Shown here: in pieces, positions 7,522-17,529 of the stretch
Layout: the number at the start of each line of letters is the position of its first letter
Numbering within the stretch: the stretch's first letter is position 1
Assembly (NCBI GenBank): GCA_025352065.1
Contig: JANXUC010000178.1
Coordinates: 1-64,000 of the forward strand
Length of the DNA: 64,000 bases
Reading direction: 5' to 3'
Source of the DNA: Acidobacteriaceae bacterium
GTDB lineage: Bacteria; Acidobacteriota; Terriglobia; Terriglobales; Acidobacteriaceae
The notes under the pieces: model-generated
The model's database searches: none
Told to the model about the DNA's origin: nothing
What the model saw: the letters and a program-made list of their open reading frames with translations, nothing else
Program-made: the position numbers and the translations under genes

Positions 7522-10508
7522 CAGGCAACTCCGACTTTCCCATTCAAGATTCGGGCAAGGAATTTTCCTGTGTAAGACTTCTTGTTCCGCGCAATTTCGT
7601 CGGGCGTGCCAACGCCAACCACTTCTCCTCCGCCAGCTCCACCTTCAGGGCCGAGGTCGATGACCCAATCCGCTGTCTTGATCACCTCCAGATTGTGTTC
7701 AATCACTACGATGGAGCCCCCTGCATCTATCAGACGCCTAAAGGCCGCCAGGAGTTTGCTGACATCGTCAAAATGCAGGCCTGTCGTGGGTTCATCGAAG
7801 ATATAAAGTGTTCGCCAGCGCAGCTTCTTAACCTCTTCCTTCGGACGCCCCGCCAGCCGCGCCGGAGCTTGCAAGTGCGCTGCCAATTTCATACGCTGGG
7901 CCTCGCCGCCGGACAATGTAGAAGCCGACTGCCCAAGCCGCAAATAACTCAGCCCGACTTCGTCGAGAACGCGTAGCTTATCCACAATCTTGGGAACGCC
8001 CGCGAAGAATTGCAACGCTTCTTTCACCGTCATATTCAGAGCTTCGTGGATATTCTTGCCGCGGTACCGGATTTCCAGTACGTTCGGTTTATAACGCGTC
8101 CCGTGGCACTCTTCGCAGACCAATTCCACGTCGGCGAGGAACTGCATCTCCACGGTAACCGTGCCATCGCCCTGGCAAACATCGCAACGGCCGCCGGAGA
8201 TGTTAAAAGAGAAACTTCCGGCGGTCAGGCCTTTTTTCTTGGCGTCGGGTATTGAGGCGTATAGATCCCGAATGCCGTCGAATGCCTTGGTGTAGGTCAC
8301 CGGATTCGATCGGGGAGTACGCCCGATCGGCGATTGATCAACTAGTACGATTTCGTCGATAAACTCATCGCCCGCAATGCCGCGGCATTGCATCGGCTGC
8401 GCCACGCCGACCGTGCTTTTGGCAGCTGCCAGTGACGGATAGAGAACATCATGCACCAAGCTGGATTTGCCGGAGCCGGAGACTCCGGTTACCGCTACCA
8501 GCATGTCCAGCGGAAAGACGACGTCGATCTTTTTCAGGTTGTGCGCATAGGCTCCGTGGACTTCGATTTTCCGTTTCCCGGATTCTCGCCGCGTCGCAGG
8601 AGGTTGAATTCGCAGGTCGCCAGACAGATAGCGCCCGGTCAGCGATGCCTTCTGGGTAGAGATTTCCTCATACGTTCCGCTGGCAACGACCTTCCCGCCG
8701 TGCTCGCCCGCGCCAGGGCCCATGTCCAGAATGTAGTCGGCCGTGCGCATGATGTCCGCATCATGTTCTACAACAAGAATAGTATTTCCCAGATCGCGCA
8801 GGCCGTGCAGAATCGTAATCAGACGATGTGTATCGCGTGGGTGCAGCCCGATGGACGGTTCGTCCAGCACATACAGCGTGCCCACCAGCCGCGACCCTAA
8901 AGATGTCGCGAGTTGAATACGCTGTGCCTCGCCTCCGGAAAGCGTTGCTGACAGGCGGTCAAGTGTCAGATACTCCAGGCCAACATCGTTCAAAAAACGC
9001 AGCCGTTCGCGAATTTCGTGCAATATCTTGTCAGCGATGCCCAACTGTTGTTCAGTGAGCTTCACGCCTTCAAAGAACCGCGCCGTCTGCTCGACGGTTA
9101 AAGAGCACACCTGGCAGATATTCTTTTCTCCGACACGCACGGTTCGCGCTTCAGCGCGCAGCCGCATTCCATTGCAATCGGGACACACGGAATATCCTCG
9201 ATAACGGCTCAGAAATACGCGCACGTGCAGCTTGTACTTCTTGCGTTCCAAATATTGAAAGAAGCCGCGAATCCCACCAAAACGTCCGTCTCCGAGCAAT
9301 ACGAATTCCTGCTGCTCTTGCGTGAGTTCCGCCCAAGGCGTGTCCAACGGCAGCCCTGCCTCTTTCGCGAACTTTTTCATCTCGTTGTAGTAAACGCGAT
9401 GTTTCGGTTTGGTCCACGGCTCGATCGCACCTTGGGCCAGCGTCTTCGATTTATCCGGGATTACTAGATCCATATCGAAATCGATGGTATTCCCGAACCC
9501 CTGGCAACGCGGACAGGCTCCGTAAGGATTGTTGAAGGAGAACAGCCGAGGCTCCGGCTCTTCGTAGCGAATGTGGCATTTCTTGCATTCGAAGCGCTGC
9601 GCAAAGCGAAGCCGCTCCGGCTTTGCACTCTCTTCCCGAGGAGCTGTTTCAAAAATGACTTCGCCCGCTTCGCGATAGCAGCTTTCGACTGCGTCAATCA
9701 GGCGAGCACGGGCTTCTTTCAATGGCTCCGCAGATGTATCTGTTGGTAGAGCCAGGCGGTCGACCAACGCAAATACAAGCTCCGCAAAATTTACATCCAG
9801 CAGCGATTCAGGAGACGAAAACTCGAAGACTTGCCCCTTCTGCCACAAGCGATTGAAACCGCGCTTGCGCAGTTCGAAGAGTCGAGCCTTGAGCAAATCT
9901 GTATGCAATGCCGAGGCCGCCGCGACCTCTTCAGAAGCCTTCTTCTTCCCGCGAGGCTTCTTCTTAGGAGCATCTTTCGCGGGCTCCGTCCCGTAATCGG
10001 CTGATACCGCGCCAGCCAACGGTGCGGGAGCCGCCGTCTGCACGGGAAACAACACATTCAGCCGCGTTCCCTCGGGCAGGGCCATCACGGCATCCGCGAT
10101 CTCATCCACGGTGTCTTTCTTTACTTCCTGCCCGCACTGCAGGCAGTACGTCCGCCCAATGCGCGCAAATAGCAGTCGGAGGTAGTCGTAGATTTCGGTA
10201 GCCGTCGCGACGGTCGAGCGAGGATTGCGCGTGCTGTTTTTTTGACGAATCGCGACGGCGGGGGCGATGCCGTCAATCACATCTACGTCGGGCTTCTCAA
10301 TGCGTTCCAAAAACTGTCGCGCATAGGCCGATAGAGACTCCACATAGCGCCGCTGCCCCTCGGCATAGATGGTGTCAAAGGCGAGCGACGACTTCCCGGA
10401 GCCAGAGACCCCAGTCACCACCGTCAGCGCGTTGTGCGGAATCTCAAAATCAATGTTCTTGAGGTTATGAACCCGCGCGCCCTTTACAACTATGCTGTCT
10501 GTGGACAT
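7521..10508 (-). CDS. uvrA: UvrABC excinuclease subunit A
   Basis: Damage-recognition ATPase of nucleotide excision repair, 995 residues from the preferred ATG at 10508, which has AAGGGG five bases upstream; the frame opens at 10532. It has two ABC modules, each with Walker [10 protein letters not shown] and signature LSGGEAQR, plus zinc-finger CxxC pairs ([38 protein letters not shown], and the CLQCGQE pair). Compared with E. coli UvrA (940 residues) there is a Lys/Ala-rich insertion near residues 195-220 ([13 protein letters not shown]) before the first zinc region. A TATAAT hexamer lies at 10580-10585 on this strand, without a good -35. No LexA-type box was recognised. Confidence 0.97.
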   Translation of the reverse strand: MSTDSIVVKGARVHNLKNIDFEIPHNALTVVTGVSGSGKSSLAFDTIYAEGQRRYVESLSAYARQFLERIEKPDVDVIDGIAPAVAIRQKNSTRNPRSTVATATEIYDYLRLLFARIGRTYCLQCGQEVKKDTVDEIADAVMALPEGTRLNVLFPVQTAAPAPLAGAVSADYGTEPAKDAPKKKPRGKKKASEEVAAASALHTDLLKARLFELRKRGFNRLWQKGQVFEFSSPESLLDVNFAELVFALVDRLALPTDTSAEPLKEARARLIDAVESCYREAGEVIFETAPREESAKPERLRFAQRFECKKCHIRYEEPEPRLFSFNNPYGACPRCQGFGNTIDFDMDLVIPDKSKTLAQGAIEPWTKPKHRVYYNEMKKFAKEAGLPLDTPWAELTQEQQEFVLLGDGRFGGIRGFFQYLERKKYKLHVRVFLSRYRGYSVCPDCNGMRLRAEARTVRVGEKNICQVCSLTVEQTARFFEGVKLTEQQLGIADKILHEIRERLRFLNDVGLEYLTLDRLSATLSGGEAQRIQLATSLGSRLVGTLYVLDEPSIGLHPRDTHRLITILHGLRDLGNTILVVEHDADIMRTADYILDMGPGAGEHGGKVVASGTYEEISTQKASLTGRYLSGDLRIQPPATRRESGKRKIEVHGAYAHNLKKIDVVFPLDMLVAVTGVSGSGKSSLVHDVLYPSLAAAKSTVGVAQPMQCRGIAGDEFIDEIVLVDQSPIGRTPRSNPVTYTKAFDGIRDLYASIPDAKKKGLTAGSFSFNISGGRCDVCQGDGTVTVEMQFLADVELVCEECHGTRYKPNVLEIRYRGKNIHEALNMTVKEALQFFAGVPKIVDKLRVLDEVGLSYLRLGQSASTLSGGEAQRMKLAAHLQAPARLAGRPKEEVKKLRWRTLYIFDEPTTGLHFDDVSKLLAAFRRLIDAGGSIVVIEHNLEVIKTADWVIDLGPEGGAGGGEVVGVGTPDEIARNKKSYTGKFLARILNGKVGVA

Positions 10509-10671
10509 CGGCCCCTTGCAGGCACGGGTCATTGGCGCACGCGTATGGCGAACGTCAAAAAGTAGTGCCGAAACTTCTTATTATAGGGGCAGACCCAATC
10601 AAGTGGTAGCCGCTGCGCGGCCGATAGGTATTTGGTTGTTTTTGACAAACACCGAGTATAGATTCACATAC

Positions 10672-10944
10672 ATGGAATCGCAGGCAAGCGCTCCTCCGGC
10701 TAACGTTTCGCTCCGCAACGGTCGTGGTTTGTCCTTTGCAGGCGGTTTTCTGATAGCGGGTGGATGCTTCGTTTTAGTCTTTGCTGGCATTGCGTATTTC
10801 ATGCCCGTTTTTATGAGGTTCGTAAACTCTCCTTACGCAAAGCTGATTCCTCTGTTTTCGATTTGTTTTATCTCGTTCAGCGGATTCATTACGTACTGGA
10901 AACGTCGGGCCTCACGGCCACAGAAGAATTCTAGCCAATCCTAG
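10672..10944 (+). CDS. Small two-helix membrane protein, unknown function
   Basis: A 90-residue protein starting MESQASAPPANVSLRNGRG, with two hydrophobic helices at about 22-45 and 57-75 and a basic tail. No family is recognised. The frame is open to 10492, but the upstream part overlaps the uvrA start region, so the ATG at 10672 is chosen. There is no Shine-Dalgarno sequence; a TATAGA hexamer ends ten bases before the ATG, which would allow a near-leaderless transcript. It is divergent from uvrA and convergent with the oxidase subunit III gene, whose stop is only ten bases away. Confidence 0.55.
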   Translation: MESQASAPPANVSLRNGRGLSFAGGFLIAGGCFVLVFAGIAYFMPVFMRFVNSPYAKLIPLFSICFISFSGFITYWKRRASRPQKNSSQS

Positions 10945-10954
10945 CCCTCACAAC

Positions 10955-11692
10955 CTAGCTCATCACCACCAACAAGCCAAACAAATAAATCCAAAGCGCT
11001 CCCATAAAGTGCCAGTACCATCCGGAAATATCCACGACAATCCGCCGCGCTTCCCACGAGCTTTTCAGCACCGCCATTCCCGCCGCGCACAACAACGCAA
11101 TTAACCCCGCGCCCACGTGTATGGCGTGCAAGATCGTCGCCAGATAGACAAACGTGCTGCTCGGCGTGGTCGAGAGATAGTATCCTCGTGCCGCCATTTC
11201 TCGCCACGCTATAGCCTGCCCTGCAAGGAATCCGAAGCCCAGAACAATCGTCACCTGCAGCCACGGGAGATAGCGCTCGTTACCCAACGTCACACCCGGA
11301 ATTCCTTCGATGGGAGCCAGCGCCGCCCGCTTCGTCACTTGGCGGCGGGCCATTTCCATAGTCGCGGAACTGGCCAGCAGCAAAAGGGAATTGAACAGTA
11401 AAAGAGAAATGGGCAGCTGTAGATGAGTCCAGTGACTCGTCCGAATCGTGGCAGAGGAATTCACGCCGGGCGATTCATCAAACACCCGCCGCAGAACGTA
11501 AGTGCAGGTAAACACGACAAACATCATCGTGACCATTCCCACGCCGAGCGCGAGACCGAAGCGCGCGCGCTTAAGAAGTTCGCCGTAGTTCGGAATATCG
11601 CGGTCGCCGCGCGGGCCGTCTCCTCCGCCGCGAGGCGCATTGCTTCCCCCGCCTTGTCGATTGCCGGATTCGCGCGAGCGAATGGGAGACAT
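10955..11692 (-). CDS. Haem-copper oxidase subunit III (cytochrome c oxidase subunit III-like)
   Basis: An integral membrane protein of 245 residues with five predicted helices. The subunit III signatures are visible: SHWTHLQLPISLLLFNSLLL, a first helix near 45-70, ATILHAIHVGAGLIAL, and the terminal VDISGWYWHFMGALWIYLF. The N-terminal 35 residues are Gly/Arg-rich and disordered-looking (GGGSNAPRGGGDGPRGDRD). Subunit III supports proton uptake and stability of the oxidase in the cytoplasmic membrane. No subunit I or II gene is adjacent: the gene stands alone between a small membrane protein and the large propeller gene, so its partners must be encoded elsewhere. A quinol-oxidase or NO-reductase-type subunit III is possible. 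Confidence 0.85.
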   Translation of the reverse strand: MSPIRSRESGNRQGGGSNAPRGGGDGPRGDRDIPNYGELLKRARFGLALGVGMVTMMFVVFTCTYVLRRVFDESPGVNSSATIRTSHWTHLQLPISLLLFNSLLLLASSATMEMARRQVTKRAALAPIEGIPGVTLGNERYLPWLQVTIVLGFGFLAGQAIAWREMAARGYYLSTTPSSTFVYLATILHAIHVGAGLIALLCAAGMAVLKSSWEARRIVVDISGWYWHFMGALWIYLFGLLVVMS

Positions 11693-11790
11693 AAAAGAAG
11701 TCTAGCGCAAACTTGCAGTCAATCGAGATCCCACGGAGCAAACTCCGCTGCTACACCCCCGCAATTTGCTTACGATGAAATGTCTGGCGA

Positions 11791-14700
11791 CTATTTGTCG
11801 TTCCATTCCACCATGCGTCCTGGGGTCCACGGAGCGCCCGCTGCTTCCATCTCACGCTCCAGTTTCGCCAGGTCACCTTGAATTAGGTTCTTTAGCTTTG
11901 TCAGTTCCGCGGATAGCTCTTCCGAAGCAATTGCGTATTCCGCTACGTGAGTCTGAGTTGGCTTAGCAAGCGAGAAGCGTTCGCCATCCATAATGCCGGT
12001 CACGCGGTCATTGATGGAAGGTGCAATGTTCTCATTGCGCGCGGCCAGAGCGACCTCCCCGCGCAACGCGCGCAGGATTTCACTGTTCTGTTTCTCGATC
12101 GCATCCGCTTCGGGGCCGAGTTGTGTCTCCAACGCCGGAACTTCATGCAGCGCGCTTCGGATGCTCTTCATTCGCGCCGTCAAATCGTTGGCCGAGCCTA
12201 GCGCGCCATTCACCGCGCGGTAGAGCCGCGCTGTTCTCTTCATGAACTCGCGCTGTGCCGTAGAGTCTTGCGAAGACATGGCCGACGCCCCGTCAACAAG
12301 TACTGAAAAGGTTTCCGGTCCGCCTATTTCACTCACCTTGCCGTTCACTTTCGAGAACAGCCGTACCGAATACTTGCCCGGAAATACCACCGGACCCGTG
12401 GTCGTCGAACTCGGGAAATCGTCATCGCCTTCGCCGTCCGCCGCTGCAGGCAGGGCTTGCGTGGCATAGCGCAGATCCCAAGCCGTGCGGTGGAAGCCTT
12501 CTCCCACTTCGCCTGCCACGCGCCGGACAGCCGTGCCGGGCTCGTCGTAAATTAAGAAATAGACTTCCGGCTTCTGCTCCTCAGCTTCAGCGCGTAGCGC
12601 ATCGTTCGAGGGGTAGGGAAGCGAAGCGTACGGCCCTTTGTCTTCTTTCTTCGCATCGTCGGATTTCGCGGCGTCTTTCTTGGCTTGGTCGCCCTTCGCG
12701 GAGTCACCAACTTCTTTTTTTACCGCGTCTTTCTCCGCTGCCTGGCGCTGCTCTTTGAGTGTCTTGATTTTCTCTTTCAAGTAATACGTGAATGTTGCTC
12801 CAAACGGAGGATTGGCCGCAGCAAAATACGCGTCGCCCTGAAATCCCTTGCTCGGTCCGCCCAGCGGGCGCCTTTCAATATAAAGTGGGGCACCTTTTAC
12901 AGGGAACATCACCGCATTGTTCTGCACAGTTTCACTAGATGCCTTCCGCAACGGCGAAATGTCATCCAGAATGTAAAAGCCCCGCCCGAAGGTTGCGAGG
13001 ACAAGATCGTCCTCGCGCTTCTGAATCACGATGTCCTTCACAGCAATCGTGGGCAGCCCGCCCTTCATCTGAATCCACTTCTTACCGCCGTCGTTGCTGA
13101 AGAAGGCGCCGAATTCGGTGCCGACAAACAGCAGATTCGGATTGACCGTATCCTCGGCAAATGCCAGCGTGGGGCCGTTTTCCGGAAGATTCCCGGTGAT
13201 TGATGCCCAAGTCTTGCCAGCGTCCGTGCTCTTCATTGCGTAAGGTTTGAAGTCGCTGTATTTGTGATTCTCCAATGTGGCATAGACCGTGCTCGCATCA
13301 AACCGCGACGCTGCCAGTCGGCTCACGTATGCCATATCTGGAACACCCGGAAACTTGCCGTACTTTGTCCAAGTCGCGCCGCCGTCTTGCGAAACCTGTA
13401 CCAGCCCCTCGTCTGTTCCAACGTAGAGCAGGCCCTCTTTTACGGGAGACTCGCTCAGCGCAACAATATTTCCGTAGAAAGAAGTCGACTGATTCTTGGC
13501 CACTGCATCCGGTCCCCAAATCTTGCCCATCACTGGCAGCTTGTTGCGGTCAATCTGCCGTGTCAGGTCACCGCTCACCGCGCGCCAGGTATCGCCGCGA
13601 TCATCACTGCGGAACAGCTTGTTTGCCGCGAAATACAAACGAGTATGCGAATGTGGACTCACCAATAAAGGCGAATCCCAATTCCAGCGCAAAGGCGGTT
13701 CGCCCTTGCCTGGCTGCGGCTGAATCAGCAACTCTTCCCCAGTCTTGCGGTCGTAGCGCACTAGCACGCCGTACTGCGATTCGCCGTAGACGGTGTTCGG
13801 ATCTTCCGGATCGACTGCCGCGTGGAATCCATCGCCGCCGGTCACGCTGTACCAGTCTGAATTCACAATTCCGTGTGCGCTCTTCGTCCGCGACGGGCCT
13901 CCCCAGGTGAAATAGTCCTGCGTTCCACCGTACACGTTATAGAACGGAGTCGCATTGTCGACGGCCACATCGTAAAATTGCAGCGTGGGTAAATTTGCTT
14001 TGAACTGCCACGTGGCAAATCCATCGAAACTCTCGTAAACGCCGCCATCGCTGCCCAGCAAGCAATGCTTTGTGTTCTCTGGATCGATCCAAAGGGCGTG
14101 ATTGTCTCCGTGGTGATATTTTTCGTTGATGGGATGCACGGTTTTTCCGCCGTCCAAAGTTTCCTGGGCAACCACGTTCATCAAGAGAACGCGATCCACA
14201 TTCTTGGGATCGGCAATGATCTGCCCGTAGTACATTCCTTGCGCCACGAATTCGTTGCGGCGCTCCCAAGTTGCGCCTTTGTTTGTGGAGCGGAACAAGC
14301 CTCCCTTGCCATCCGCCGCTTCAATCGAGGCGTAGACCACGTTCGAGTCTGCCGGAGAGATCGACAATCCGATCCGGCCCATATCGACCGATGGCAATCC
14401 CGATTTCAGTTTGTTCCAAGTCGCGCCAGCGTCGGTGGATTTGTAAATCGCGCTCTCCGGGCCGCCATCGATCAGTGTAAACACATGCCGCCGCCGCTGG
14501 TACGAGGCGGCATACACAATGTCCGGATTCGACGGATCGATTGCCACGTCTGTCACGCCCGTGTTTTCGCTGATGGTCAGAACATTTTTCCAAGTCTTGC
14601 CACCATCGACGGATTTGAACAGCCCGCGATCTCCGCCCGGACCCCAAAGTGGACCTTCCGCCGCAACATAAATAACTTTGCTGTCGCGCGGGTCAACTAC

Positions 14701-15261
14701 TACGCGGCCAATGTGTTCGGACTTCTTGAGCCCAAGATTCTTCCAGCTCTTGCCGCCGTCTTCGGATTTGTAAATGCCGTCGCCGTAACCCACGCTGCGC
14801 TGACTGTTGCTCTCGCCAGTCCCAACCCACACCACCGCCGAATCGTTGGGGTCCAGCGTGACCCAGCCAATCGAGTACGATCCTTCGCCATCGAATACCG
14901 GAGTCCAAGTGGTCCCTGCGTTCACCGTCTTCCAGACGCCGCCCGCCGCCACCCCGACGTAAAACTCGTTCTTATTCTTCGGATTCACGGCCAAAGAAAT
15001 CACGCGTCCCGAAGCTACCGCCGGCCCGATGGAGCGGAACTGCAATCCGGAAAAAGTGTCGCTGTCGAAGTCGCCGGGCTTGTGCTCGGGGACTACCTTC
15101 TTCGTGTCGGGTGCCGCATTGTCGCTCTTGGCAGCCTTGCCCGGAGGCGGTTCATTCTTTGCGGAATCTTTCTTCTGTGCCAGAACGAAAACGGAAGACA
15201 ACAAGAAAAGTAGTCCAACTGCGAGAACAGCGCGGTACGAACGTTGCACGGAAATCTCCAT
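11791..15261 (-). CDS. Large secreted BNR/sortilin-like beta-propeller protein
   Basis: A 1156-residue exported protein (signal peptide MEISVQRSYRAVLAVGLLFLLSSVFVLAQ). From about residue 65 to 760 it carries many BNR/Asp-box-like repeats of the form S-x-D-x-G-x-T-W (SEDGGKSWKNL, SVDGGKTWKNV, STDAGATWNKL, SQDGGATWTKY, STDAGKTWASI, SNDGGKKWIQM), giving one or two beta-propellers. A Lys/Ala/Asp-rich low-complexity linker (about 830-880) follows, then a C-terminal beta-rich and helical region. It resembles the VPS10/sortilin or glycosyl-hydrolase-like proteins that acidobacteria encode in many copies. No sialidase active-site set was identified, so the enzyme label is not justified. It is monocistronic and divergent from the ferritin-like gene. 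Confidence 0.88.
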   Translation of the reverse strand: MEISVQRSYRAVLAVGLLFLLSSVFVLAQKKDSAKNEPPPGKAAKSDNAAPDTKKVVPEHKPGDFDSDTFSGLQFRSIGPAVASGRVISLAVNPKNKNEFYVGVAAGGVWKTVNAGTTWTPVFDGEGSYSIGWVTLDPNDSAVVWVGTGESNSQRSVGYGDGIYKSEDGGKSWKNLGLKKSEHIGRVVVDPRDSKVIYVAAEGPLWGPGGDRGLFKSVDGGKTWKNVLTISENTGVTDVAIDPSNPDIVYAASYQRRRHVFTLIDGGPESAIYKSTDAGATWNKLKSGLPSVDMGRIGLSISPADSNVVYASIEAADGKGGLFRSTNKGATWERRNEFVAQGMYYGQIIADPKNVDRVLLMNVVAQETLDGGKTVHPINEKYHHGDNHALWIDPENTKHCLLGSDGGVYESFDGFATWQFKANLPTLQFYDVAVDNATPFYNVYGGTQDYFTWGGPSRTKSAHGIVNSDWYSVTGGDGFHAAVDPEDPNTVYGESQYGVLVRYDRKTGEELLIQPQPGKGEPPLRWNWDSPLLVSPHSHTRLYFAANKLFRSDDRGDTWRAVSGDLTRQIDRNKLPVMGKIWGPDAVAKNQSTSFYGNIVALSESPVKEGLLYVGTDEGLVQVSQDGGATWTKYGKFPGVPDMAYVSRLAASRFDASTVYATLENHKYSDFKPYAMKSTDAGKTWASITGNLPENGPTLAFAEDTVNPNLLFVGTEFGAFFSNDGGKKWIQMKGGLPTIAVKDIVIQKREDDLVLATFGRGFYILDDISPLRKASSETVQNNAVMFPVKGAPLYIERRPLGGPSKGFQGDAYFAAANPPFGATFTYYLKEKIKTLKEQRQAAEKDAVKKEVGDSAKGDQAKKDAAKSDDAKKEDKGPYASLPYPSNDALRAEAEEQKPEVYFLIYDEPGTAVRRVAGEVGEGFHRTAWDLRYATQALPAAADGEGDDDFPSSTTTGPVVFPGKYSVRLFSKVNGKVSEIGGPETFSVLVDGASAMSSQDSTAQREFMKRTARLYRAVNGALGSANDLTARMKSIRSALHEVPALETQLGPEADAIEKQNSEILRALRGEVALAARNENIAPSINDRVTGIMDGERFSLAKPTQTHVAEYAIASEELSAELTKLKNLIQGDLAKLEREMEAAGAPWTPGRMVEWNDK

Positions 15262-15597
15262 CGCGTTATTTGGGTCGTGCGGGTATTAGCGGCTCTCGTT
15301 GTCCGCGACCACTAGTCTACTAGCGGCCTTGGGCCACGCGCCAAACCGTCCAAGTCTACAGGACTCCGGGCAAGAAGAGAGCCACGGTGCTGTGCGGTGC
15401 CAAAAGTTCAACAGGCGAACTGTCTGGTCCAGCGTCTCGTGACAACTGCGCGACAAACCTTTTACACACTCTCGACACGATCATGACAACCGCCCATGAG
15501 CCCCGACTTACGCTTTTGTTGCGGTGCATCGCATCCAAGCTCGAATCCATCGGATCCGGTCCCCAAAATTCATTCGAATCATACTGGAGTTTGCGCC
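15262..15597. other. 336-base divergent intergenic region
   Basis: The region lies between the propeller gene (minus) and the ferritin-like gene (plus). Both need promoters here, but no convincing -35/-10 pair, operator palindrome or repeat was seen. Open frames on either strand have no supporting features. A GGAG sequence near 15586-15589 is the ribosome-binding site of the ferritin-like gene. Confidence 0.4.
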
Positions 15598-16809
15598 ATG
15601 GCAAAAGAGACTCTCTCTCCTACTAACGCTTCCGGGACCACTCAACCGGCAACTGAAACCACCAAATCGCAATCCGCTCGCACCCCAGCTTCTGGCACCG
15701 TGGAGCGGCGCTCTTTTCTTAAAGGCATGGGCGCTGTCGGGGCGGCCCTCTCCGTCGGCTCACTGTTGTCCGGCGAAGCCGAAGCCGCTAGCAGCAAGCC
15801 AATCACTAAAGGTGATATCGCGATTCTGCAATTTCTAGCCGCCGCGGAAATTCTAGAAACCGATCTCTGGCTGCAATATGCCGAACTGGGCGGATTTCAG
15901 GACAGCGAACTTCCAGGTATGCCCACCGGCGGCAGCCCGCTCTATACCCTTGCCATCCAGCAACTCGACGGGGACATGGATCGCTACATCAGCGACAACA
16001 CCGAAGACGAGTTGACCCACGAGCAGTTTATTAACGCCTACCTGATTTCCAAGGGTGCAGACCCCGTCAACCTCGACGCATTTCGCACCTTGCCGAGCAG
16101 CAAGGCCACTGGCGCGAACCAAATCGGGCGCCTCACCAACTTAATGCAACTTACCGTCGACACAACTTGGTGGACCCGCTACCGCAGCCGCACCAAGAAC
16201 CCTGACCGTCATGACAGTTTTGCACAGGCAATCGCCACGCTTGCTGTCGGTCAGCACACCGCTATTCCGCGCACGGACGCCGATGTGGCTCCCGATCCGA
16301 ACAAACCCAACGGCATTTCCGACTTTACGCAGGCGATTGCGAACACGGCTGGCTTCCATTTTGTGTCGATTGAGCAGGGTGGGACGAGCCTCTATCCCTC
16401 GCTTGCGCAACGCGTGACCAGTCAGGAAGTTTTGCGTATCGTCCTCAGCATTGGCGGAACTGAAATCGCTCACTTCCAGACTTGGCATGACAAAGCCGGC
16501 AACGCGATTCATCTCTCTAACGTGATTGATCCCGTCACGGGCGTGAGTGTTACGTTCCCCGACCTGAATTCCGCGCCTTTCGGAGGAGAAGATTTCCAAA
16601 CCAACCTGATCATGCCGGAACCGACGGTATTTCTCAGTAAGAAGTTTCCTCCGTGTTCCATTATTCGTCCAACCGCAACGCACGGCGCAGCCATGGGAGC
16701 CGCGCAAGGGTTGACTGCCAGCGGCTTGTTTATCGGACAGTCGCCGGAGTTTTTCGCAGCTTTAACGGCATTAGCTGCATCGGCCGACGCGGCTCACCGC
16801 GCGTTCTAA
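15598..16809 (+). CDS. Tat-exported ferritin-like domain protein
   Basis: A 403-residue protein from the ATG at 15598 (MAKETLSPTNASG), chosen because TGGAG sits about eight bases upstream; the frame opens earlier. A long polar N-region leads into a twin-arginine signal (ERRSFLKGMGAVGAAL) with cleavage after GEAEA. The mature part resembles the ferritin_2 family: AAAEILETDLWLQYAEL and EDELTHEQFINAYL carry the Glu/His pattern of a four-helix di-iron bundle, and EIAHFQTWHDKAG supplies the second half. These proteins are periplasmic; iron storage or desiccation-linked roles are suggested in the family but not established. Tat export implies folding, and perhaps metal loading, before secretion. 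Confidence 0.85.
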   Translation: MAKETLSPTNASGTTQPATETTKSQSARTPASGTVERRSFLKGMGAVGAALSVGSLLSGEAEAASSKPITKGDIAILQFLAAAEILETDLWLQYAELGGFQDSELPGMPTGGSPLYTLAIQQLDGDMDRYISDNTEDELTHEQFINAYLISKGADPVNLDAFRTLPSSKATGANQIGRLTNLMQLTVDTTWWTRYRSRTKNPDRHDSFAQAIATLAVGQHTAIPRTDADVAPDPNKPNGISDFTQAIANTAGFHFVSIEQGGTSLYPSLAQRVTSQEVLRIVLSIGGTEIAHFQTWHDKAGNAIHLSNVIDPVTGVSVTFPDLNSAPFGGEDFQTNLIMPEPTVFLSKKFPPCSIIRPTATHGAAMGAAQGLTASGLFIGQSPEFFAALTALAASADAAHRAF

Positions 16810-16908
16810 CCTGCGGACACGGAACTCCGCATCTTGCGTGCGGTCCCGACGGTGTTCCCGCCCTCGGGGCCGCCACGCGCACTCTCAGGCGGCGCGTTAG
16901 AATGCCTC

Positions 16909-17373
16909 ATGCCCAAAAAGCCTCCGCCCCGCCACAGCCCCCGCATGGTCCGGCTGCAAAAAAAACGCTGCTTCGTCTGCGGCCAGGATAACGATGCGGG
17001 GATGAAGCTCCGCTTCCGCTACGACAAGGCGCGCAACTGCTATGTCTGCCGTTTTCGCCTCGACGAGCGTTTTATGGGCCCTCCAGGCTACATTCACGGA
17101 GGCATTGTCGCCACCATCCTGGATGAGGTGATGGGTAAGGTCAACAAAATCCACAACGTGGTCGCCCTCACCCGCGCCATGAAGATTGACTACCTGAGGC
17201 CCGTCCCCCTGAACCAGCCTCTGCGCGCGGAAGGCCACTCCATCAGTATTGAAGGCCGCAAACACGCCAATCGCGGAGAGATTCTGAATTCCAAGGGCGA
17301 AGTTCTCGCGCGCGGAGACGCGCTCTTTATCGCAATCGACGTCGAGCGCATGTTTGGCAAACCGAAGGCCTGA
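16909..17373 (+). CDS. PaaI-type hotdog-fold thioesterase
   Basis: A 154-residue protein from the ATG at 16909 (MPKKPPPRHSPRM); the frame is open from 16834 but the extra residues look non-coding. A CFVCGQDNDAGMKLRF motif at about 22-37 is typical of a hotdog subfamily that starts with a CxxCG segment. GPPGYIHGGIVATILDEVMG is the hotdog helix with the HGG and Asp/Glu positions of acyl-CoA thioesterases. Cytoplasmic hydrolysis of an acyl-CoA or acyl-ACP thioester is inferred; the substrate is unknown. It lies 100 bases after the ferritin-like gene and 157 before pdxS, so it is probably separately transcribed. Confidence 0.85.
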   Translation: MPKKPPPRHSPRMVRLQKKRCFVCGQDNDAGMKLRFRYDKARNCYVCRFRLDERFMGPPGYIHGGIVATILDEVMGKVNKIHNVVALTRAMKIDYLRPVPLNQPLRAEGHSISIEGRKHANRGEILNSKGEVLARGDALFIAIDVERMFGKPKA

Positions 17374-17529
17374 ACGGGAATGCCCTCGTCCGACGCAAGG
17401 GGGTACCGCCATTCTGCCCGTGGCTGTAGAATGAGAAGTGAGAAACTTCGGACGCCTCTCACGTGATCCAGCCTGCCCCGGCAGGCGTAGCCATAGTCCA
17501 GACTTCACGATCCAGGAAAGAGGTTGCTC

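Noticed and set aside
10579-10610. Complete promoter for uvrA from the TATAAT at 10580-10585
   Set aside because: No acceptable -35 at 16-18 bases, so only the -10-like hexamer is mentioned in the uvrA entry.
11791-15261. Annotation as a sialidase or glycosyl hydrolase
   Set aside because: Asp-box-like repeats are present, but no catalytic residue set of a known hydrolase could be placed, so only the fold is stated.
15356-15604. 82-residue open frame on the minus strand in the divergent region
   Set aside because: No ribosome-binding site, it overlaps the start of the ferritin-like gene and its composition is non-coding.
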